64,000 nucleotides of DNA from an uncultured Eubacteriales bacterium (GTDB lineage: Bacteria; Bacillota; Clostridia; Peptostreptococcales; Anaerovoracaceae): positions 124,001 to 188,000 of the forward strand of contig CACYLW010000004.1 in assembly GCA_902775345.1 (NCBI GenBank). Direction: 5' to 3'. The notes beneath the pieces were generated by a model, which was not told where the DNA came from, searched no databases, and worked only from the letters and a program-made list of their open reading frames with translations. Of the stretch, positions 58,845 through 64,000 are shown one piece after another. The stretch's first letter is position 1, and each line of letters starts with the position of its first letter. The position numbers and the translations under genes are program-made.

Positions 58845-60110
58845 ATGGATATTCTCGTAGTAGGCGGAGGCGGCCGCGAGCACGCCATCATCAAGAAACT
58901 GAGAGAAAACTCCGGCGTTGACAGGATCTATGCCCTGCCGGGTAACGGCGGGATCGCCATGGATGCGGAATGCTTCCCGATCAAGGCGACCGACATCGAA
59001 GGCATCAAGGCCTTCGCCAAGGAGCACAGACCTGACTATGCTGTTGTTGCGCCTGACGACCCGCTCGTGATGGGCTGTGTCGACGAGCTGACGAATATCG
59101 GGATACCGTGTTTCGGACCGAATGCAGCCGCAGCCGTGATCGAGGGCAGCAAGGTTTTCTCGAAGAACCTAATGAAAAAATACGGGATCCCTACTGCGCG
59201 CTATCATACGTTCGACAACATGGAAGATGCGCTTTATTACCTTGAAAGCGCGCCGATCCCGACCGTCATAAAGGCTGACGGACTTGCGCTTGGCAAGGGC
59301 GTTGTGATCGCTGAGACACGCGGGGACGCAGCCGCAGCCGTGAAGTCCATGATGGAGGACCATAAATTCGGAGAGAGCGGTGACCGCATAGTCATAGAGG
59401 AATTTCTCGAAGGTCCGGAAGTGTCGGTCCTTGCTTTTACAGATGGCAAGACCATAGTCCCGATGATAAGCTCGATGGATCACAAGCGCGCAGGCGACGG
59501 TGACACGGGCCTCAACACGGGCGGAATGGGCACCGTCGCACCGAATCCGTATTATACCGATGAGGCGGCGGCACGCTGCATGGAGGAGATATTCGTGCCG
59601 ACGATGCGCGCGATGAATGCTGAAGGAAGAACCTTTAAGGGCTGTCTCTACTTCGGACTGATGCTCACGGAAAAAGGACCGAAGGTCATAGAGTACAACT
59701 GCAGATTCGGCGATCCCGAAGCGCAGGTGGTGCTCCCGCTCCTCGAAACAGATCTACTGACCGTCATGCAGGCGGTCACCGAGGAGAGACTGGCGGATAT
59801 CGATGTCAGATGGAAGGATGGCAGTGCGTGCTGCGTCATTGCTGCTTCCGACGGATACCCGGTCAGCTATGAAAAGGGTTACGAGATCTATATTCCTGAC
59901 GATGTTCTTCCGCATGTATACATAGCCGGAGCCGTTGAGGAAGAAGGCAGACTGCTCACCTCAGGCGGAAGGGTGCTGGGAGTCACGGCCGTTGAGCCGA
60001 CACTGGCGGAAGCGGTAGAAGCATCATACGATATGCTCGACAGGATAGATTTTGCAAATAAATATTACAGGGCGGATATAGGACAAAGAGCTTTGAAAGC
60101 TGTCAGATAA
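58845..60110 (+). CDS. purD: GAR synthetase
   Basis: 421 residues. Joins phosphoribosylamine with Gly using ATP. VVGGGGREHAI at the start, the ATP-grasp region PTVIKADGLALGKGV, and LNTGGMGTVAPNPY are diagnostic. TGAGGAGAGAAAA precedes the ATG. Complete length. Confidence 0.97.
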   Translation: MDILVVGGGGREHAIIKKLRENSGVDRIYALPGNGGIAMDAECFPIKATDIEGIKAFAKEHRPDYAVVAPDDPLVMGCVDELTNIGIPCFGPNAAAAVIEGSKVFSKNLMKKYGIPTARYHTFDNMEDALYYLESAPIPTVIKADGLALGKGVVIAETRGDAAAAVKSMMEDHKFGESGDRIVIEEFLEGPEVSVLAFTDGKTIVPMISSMDHKRAGDGDTGLNTGGMGTVAPNPYYTDEAAARCMEEIFVPTMRAMNAEGRTFKGCLYFGLMLTEKGPKVIEYNCRFGDPEAQVVLPLLETDLLTVMQAVTEERLADIDVRWKDGSACCVIAASDGYPVSYEKGYEIYIPDDVLPHVYIAGAVEEEGRLLTSGGRVLGVTAVEPTLAEAVEASYDMLDRIDFANKYYRADIGQRALKAVR

Positions 60111-60121
60111 AGGAGCAAACA

Positions 60122-63100
60122 ATGGTCTACAGGATCTACGTAGAGAAAAAAACAGGCCTTGCGAACGAGGCGGCGGCACTCAGAAGTGAGATAAAGACTC
60201 TTCTGGGGATCGGGCGCGTTGAGGATGTAAGGGTCATAAACAGATACGATGTTGAGAACATCGACGAAGCGCTGTTTGCGGACTGCAGGTGGAAGGTGTT
60301 CGCTGAGCCGCAGCTCGACAACACGGCGGATTCGCTCGAAGAGATGACAGGTCTCTTCATCGACGATAACGGCTACGCCTTCGAAGATGAGGAAAGAGAA
60401 AACAGAGCGGGCTTCGTGTTCGCGGTCGAGGCCTTGCCGGGCCAGTACGATCAGCGTGCGGATTCCGCTGAACAGTGCATACAGATAATCAGCCGCGGAG
60501 AGAGACCGGCGGTGAGATTTGCCAGGGTATATGTGCTCTGCGGCGAACTCATGCCGGCGGATATCGAGGCTGTGGTCAATTACGTGATCAACCCGGTAGA
60601 GACGAGACAGGCATCTCTCGACAAGCCGGAGACCCTCGAAATGCAGTATGAGATCCCTACCGAGGTAAAGGTCCTCGAGGGCTTCAATAACATGACAGAG
60701 GCTGAGATGAGGGGCTGCATCAAGTCGATGGGTCTTGCGATGGACGAGGCGGATCTCGCGCTGTGCGTGGAGTACTTCCGCGATACGGAGCACAGGGACC
60801 CTACGATCACGGAAATCAGGATGATCGACACTTACTGGTCTGACCACTGCAGGCACACGACTTTCAATACGGTCATCGACAGTGTCACTTTCGAGGATCC
60901 TCTTCTTGAGAAGGCATATAAGGACTACCTGGGCGTCAGGAAAGAGCTCGGAAGGGATAAGGCTGTCACTCTCATGGATATCGCGACCATAGCGGTGAGA
61001 CATCTGAAGAGAGAAGGCAAACTCGACAAACTAGATGAATCCGAAGAGATCAACGCGTGCACGGTAATGATCAACGTCGAAGTCGACGGAGAAAAAGAGC
61101 CGTGGCTGCTGCTCTTCAAGAATGAGACACACAACCATCCGACAGAGATAGAGCCGTTCGGCGGAGCGGCGACCTGCCTCGGAGGATGTATCAGAGACCC
61201 GCTTTCAGGCAGGGCATACGCGTATTCCGCAATGAGAGTAACAGGCGCGGCAGATCCGCTGCAGCCAGTGTCTGAGACCCTGCCGGGCAAGCTCCCGCAG
61301 AGATCGATCACGACCACCGCGGCTAAGGGCTACTCAAGTTACGGAAACCAGATAGGACTGTGCACGGGCATCGTCGATGAGATATATCATCCGGGATACG
61401 CGGCCAAGCGCATGGAGGTCGGTGCTGTAATGGCGGCTGCTCCTGCAGTGAATGTCAGGAGGGAGAGACCTGAACCAGGCGATGTGGTAATGCTTCTCGG
61501 CGGATCGACAGGACGCGACGGCATCGGAGGAGCGACCGGCTCATCAAAGGCACACGATGTACATTCCGTTGAGACATGCGGCGCTGAAGTCCAGAAGGGC
61601 AACGCTCCTGAGGAGCGCAAGATACAGAGGCTCTTCCGCGACGGAGTAGCGACACGCATGATCAAGAGATGCAACGATTTCGGAGCGGGCGGAGTCAGCG
61701 TAGCCATCGGCGAGCTGGCTGACGGCCTTGAGATAGATCTCGATGCGGTCCCGAAGAAATACGAAGGCCTCGACGGCACTGAACTCGCAATAAGCGAGTC
61801 GCAGGAGAGAATGGCCTGCGTTATATCCGCAGATAACGAAAAGCTGTTCAAGCTGATCGCGAACGGTGAGAACCTGCAGTGCGTAAAGGTGGCGACGGTC
61901 ACGGAAGAGCCGCGCCTCGTGATGTACTGGCAGGGCAATAAGATCGTAGACATCTCCAGAGAGTTCCTCAACTCGAACGGAGCTGACAAGCATATAGACA
62001 TCGCGCCTGAATCACCGCGCGACTGGAAGGCGACCAGCATGTACGGCAAGAGCAGAAGCTTCAGCGCGGGAATGCGCAAGGTGGCTTCCGACCTCAACAC
62101 CTGCTCGAAGCAGGGACTGTCGCAGCGCTTCGATTCGACCATCGGAGCCGGCACGGTGCTGATGCCTTTCGGAGGCATCAACCAGATCACGCCTATACAG
62201 GCAATGGTCCACAAGATCCCGCTCGAGAAGGGCAGTACTGACGACTGCTCGCTCATGGCATGGGGCTACAACCCGTATATTTCCGAGGCATCGCCTTATC
62301 ACGGCGCATACCTCGCAGTCATAGAATCCGTATCCAAACTCATCGCGACAGGCGCATCCTTCAAGGAAGTTTACCTCTCGTTCCAGGAGTATTTCGGATC
62401 GCCTAAACAGGACGGAGCAAGATGGGGCAAGCCTTTTGCAGCCCTGCTCGGAGCGTTCGAGGCTCAGATGGGTCTCGGCATCGGTTCCATCGGCGGCAAG
62501 GATTCCATGAGCGGAACCTTCGAGGATCTCGACGTTCCTCCAACGCTCATCTCCTTCGCGGTCACAATGGGCAAGACGGGCAACATAACTTCACCGGAGT
62601 TCAAGGAGGCAGGCCACAGGGTAATACTTATGAAGCCTTACATGGATGAGACCGGTAAGGGCGCCGGCAAGGGACTGCCGACGTGCGACTCGCTCATCAG
62701 GCTGTGGAACAAGGCTTCCGAGATGATCGCTTCAGGTAAGGCGGTAGCTGCGTATACACCTGGCATCGGAGGCATCGCCGAGGCGGTGATGAAGATGAGC
62801 TACGGCAACGGTATCGGATTCAGCTTCGAGAACCTTGAGCTCGAGGATATCTTCGGATACTGCTACGGCGGCATGCTGCTCGAAGTAACGGACGACGCAG
62901 AGATCACCGGCCGCTCGTTCGACATCGAGCTGCTTGGCCACACCACACAGGAGCAGACTGTCAGCTACGGCGATGAGGGCATCGGTCTCGCTGAACTGCT
63001 CGCGCTGTATCAGGGAAGACTCGAGACCGTGTTCCCTACACTGACAGCGGGAATGACAGGACCGGTAAGCAATCTGGAATACAAGGCGCGCAGCTGGCAT

Positions 63101-63919
63101 ACACCTGTATTCAAGCGTGCCGAACCAAAGGTGCTCATTCCGGTATTCCCGGGAACCAACTGCGAATACGACAGCGCCCGCGCGGTGCGCGAGGCAGGCG
63201 GTGTTCCTGAGATAATGGTCATAAAGAACCGCACCTCCGACGAGATCAGCAGATCAGTCGAAGCGTTCGCCGCGACATTGAAGGAAGCGCAGATGGTATT
63301 CATACCGGGCGGCTTCTCGGGCGGCGATGAGCCTGACGGTTCTGCAAAATTCATCACGGCGTTCTTCAGGAACGCAGCCGTCAGGGAGGGCGTCACAGAG
63401 CTTCTGGAAAAGAATGACGGACTTATGTGCGGCATCTGCAACGGATTCCAGGCGCTCATCAAGCTGGGACTCGTTCCTTACGGCAAGATCATCGACACAG
63501 ACGAAAACTGCCCGACGCTGACATACAACACGATCGGCAGCCACCAGTCGAAGATCGTACGCGTAAGAGTCGCTTCAAACAAATCTCCATGGCTGAGATT
63601 CTGCAATGTAGGAGATATTTACTCTGTGCCTGTTTCGCATGGCGAGGGCAGGTTCATTGCTCCTGACGAGGTGATAAAGAGCCTGGCGATATCCGGGCAG
63701 ATCGCCACACAGTATGTTGATCTCGACGGCAACGCATCTTCGGACATCCTGTTCAACCCGAACGGATCGATGATGGCAATCGAAGGCATCACATCGCCTG
63801 ACGGCAGGGTCTTCGGCAAGATGGGACATGCCGAGAGAGTCGGAAACGGACTCTACAAGAACGTGCCGGGTGAGTACTTCATGCATATGTTCGAGAGCGG
63901 AGTAAGGTACTTCAAATAA
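60122..63919 (+). CDS. purL: FGAM synthase, single-chain large form
   Basis: 1265 residues, carrying synthetase and glutaminase in one chain. Synthetase domain signatures: TYWSDHCRHTTF, KNETHNHPTEIEPFGGAATC, and GIGSIGGKDSMSGTF. The C-terminal type-1 glutaminase (about 1000-1265) has PGTNCEYDSARAV and nucleophile Cys in MCGICNGFQA, with a late His-Glu. Unlike PurF, its glutaminase looks complete. AAAGGAGCAAAC precedes the ATG; 12 bases after purD. Confidence 0.97.
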   Translation: MVYRIYVEKKTGLANEAAALRSEIKTLLGIGRVEDVRVINRYDVENIDEALFADCRWKVFAEPQLDNTADSLEEMTGLFIDDNGYAFEDEERENRAGFVFAVEALPGQYDQRADSAEQCIQIISRGERPAVRFARVYVLCGELMPADIEAVVNYVINPVETRQASLDKPETLEMQYEIPTEVKVLEGFNNMTEAEMRGCIKSMGLAMDEADLALCVEYFRDTEHRDPTITEIRMIDTYWSDHCRHTTFNTVIDSVTFEDPLLEKAYKDYLGVRKELGRDKAVTLMDIATIAVRHLKREGKLDKLDESEEINACTVMINVEVDGEKEPWLLLFKNETHNHPTEIEPFGGAATCLGGCIRDPLSGRAYAYSAMRVTGAADPLQPVSETLPGKLPQRSITTTAAKGYSSYGNQIGLCTGIVDEIYHPGYAAKRMEVGAVMAAAPAVNVRRERPEPGDVVMLLGGSTGRDGIGGATGSSKAHDVHSVETCGAEVQKGNAPEERKIQRLFRDGVATRMIKRCNDFGAGGVSVAIGELADGLEIDLDAVPKKYEGLDGTELAISESQERMACVISADNEKLFKLIANGENLQCVKVATVTEEPRLVMYWQGNKIVDISREFLNSNGADKHIDIAPESPRDWKATSMYGKSRSFSAGMRKVASDLNTCSKQGLSQRFDSTIGAGTVLMPFGGINQITPIQAMVHKIPLEKGSTDDCSLMAWGYNPYISEASPYHGAYLAVIESVSKLIATGASFKEVYLSFQEYFGSPKQDGARWGKPFAALLGAFEAQMGLGIGSIGGKDSMSGTFEDLDVPPTLISFAVTMGKTGNITSPEFKEAGHRVILMKPYMDETGKGAGKGLPTCDSLIRLWNKASEMIASGKAVAAYTPGIGGIAEAVMKMSYGNGIGFSFENLELEDIFGYCYGGMLLEVTDDAEITGRSFDIELLGHTTQEQTVSYGDEGIGLAELLALYQGRLETVFPTLTAGMTGPVSNLEYKARSWHTPVFKRAEPKVLIPVFPGTNCEYDSARAVREAGGVPEIMVIKNRTSDEISRSVEAFAATLKEAQMVFIPGGFSGGDEPDGSAKFITAFFRNAAVREGVTELLEKNDGLMCGICNGFQALIKLGLVPYGKIIDTDENCPTLTYNTIGSHQSKIVRVRVASNKSPWLRFCNVGDIYSVPVSHGEGRFIAPDEVIKSLAISGQIATQYVDLDGNASSDILFNPNGSMMAIEGITSPDGRVFGKMGHAERVGNGLYKNVPGEYFMHMFESGVRYFK

Positions 63920-63936
63920 TAAGAAAAGGGAACAGG

Positions 63937-64000
63937 ATGAAGGAGTTTTTTGCGAGGACACATTTCACGAACAGGATAATCTGGATATTATTAGCGTTTT
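63937..64000 (+). CDS. Start of an unknown gene, cut by the window end
   Basis: AAAAGGGAACAGG precedes an ATG at 63937, 17 bases after purL. The 21 visible residues (MKEFFARTHFTNRIIWILLAF) run into a hydrophobic segment, suggesting a membrane protein. Too short to identify. Confidence 0.5.
   Translation, partial: MKEFFARTHFTNRIIWILLAF

Overview
The window looks like a chromosomal segment of an anaerobic Clostridia-type Firmicute. The evidence is the oxygen-sensitive 2-hydroxyacyl-CoA dehydratase chemistry, the ribosome binding sites, and the gene orders rpsF-ssb-rpsR, rpmE...prfA and purE-C-F-M-N-H-D-L. An Anaerovoracaceae/Eubacteriales-like host is plausible but cannot be proved from this sequence. 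Host genes have moderate GC. A visibly AT-rich block of about 12.5 kb interrupts them.

1-7604: the 3' part of htpG, then a compact cluster. It holds a CooC/AcsF-type ATPase, two subunits of the 2-hydroxyacyl-CoA dehydratase/benzoyl-CoA reductase superfamily (one long), their ASKHA-type [4Fe-4S] activase, a 60-residue CPVC membrane protein, and a stand-alone protein resembling the middle part of acetyl-CoA synthase. I know of no characterised pathway with this set, and I regard it as the best candidate for an undescribed system. 7722-15163: a GAF-ABC ATPase fusion with a 1200-residue FtsX-type permease, a PlsC-like acyltransferase with a zinc ribbon, and a GltS-like carrier.

15276-30152: the ribosomal protein L31 gene (rpmE) has been used as an integration site. 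A 64-bp exact direct repeat (15376-15439 and 27896-27959) brackets an element. It carries a tyrosine integrase, serine recombinase, WYL regulator, SprT-like metalloprotease, XRE repressor with three dyad operators, and a Rep-like winged-helix protein whose gene contains an array of dyads (a possible origin). It also has three promoters that share one dyad module. No relaxase or secretion genes are present. The element gives L31 a new C-terminus (TAF) and a new hairpin. The original L31 tail lies beyond the right repeat, followed by a 200-nt inverted repeat and a secreted LRR protein. A third, partial 30-bp copy of the site at 29995 suggests repeated insertion.

30261-47381: ordinary host genes. 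These are a lipoprotein, prfA, an HD protein, tsaC/ywlC, upp, rpiB, pdxA, an AEC transporter, tyrS, prmA, a flavin-reductase-like protein, a C_GCAxxG_C_C protein, a DUF937-like protein, a membrane protein, lplA, lpdA, an acyltransferase and rpsF-ssb-rpsR.

47439-51347: two cell-surface proteins that share a beta-propeller-like C-terminal domain flank a panE-like reductase. 51556-64000: a VanZ-like membrane protein and then a purine operon (purE, purC, purF, purM, purN, a PurO-type IMP cyclohydrolase, a stand-alone AICAR transformylase, purD, purL) covering most steps from PRPP to IMP. PurF lacks the usual N-terminal cysteine nucleophile. purK, purB and a GAR-synthesis alternative are not seen here.
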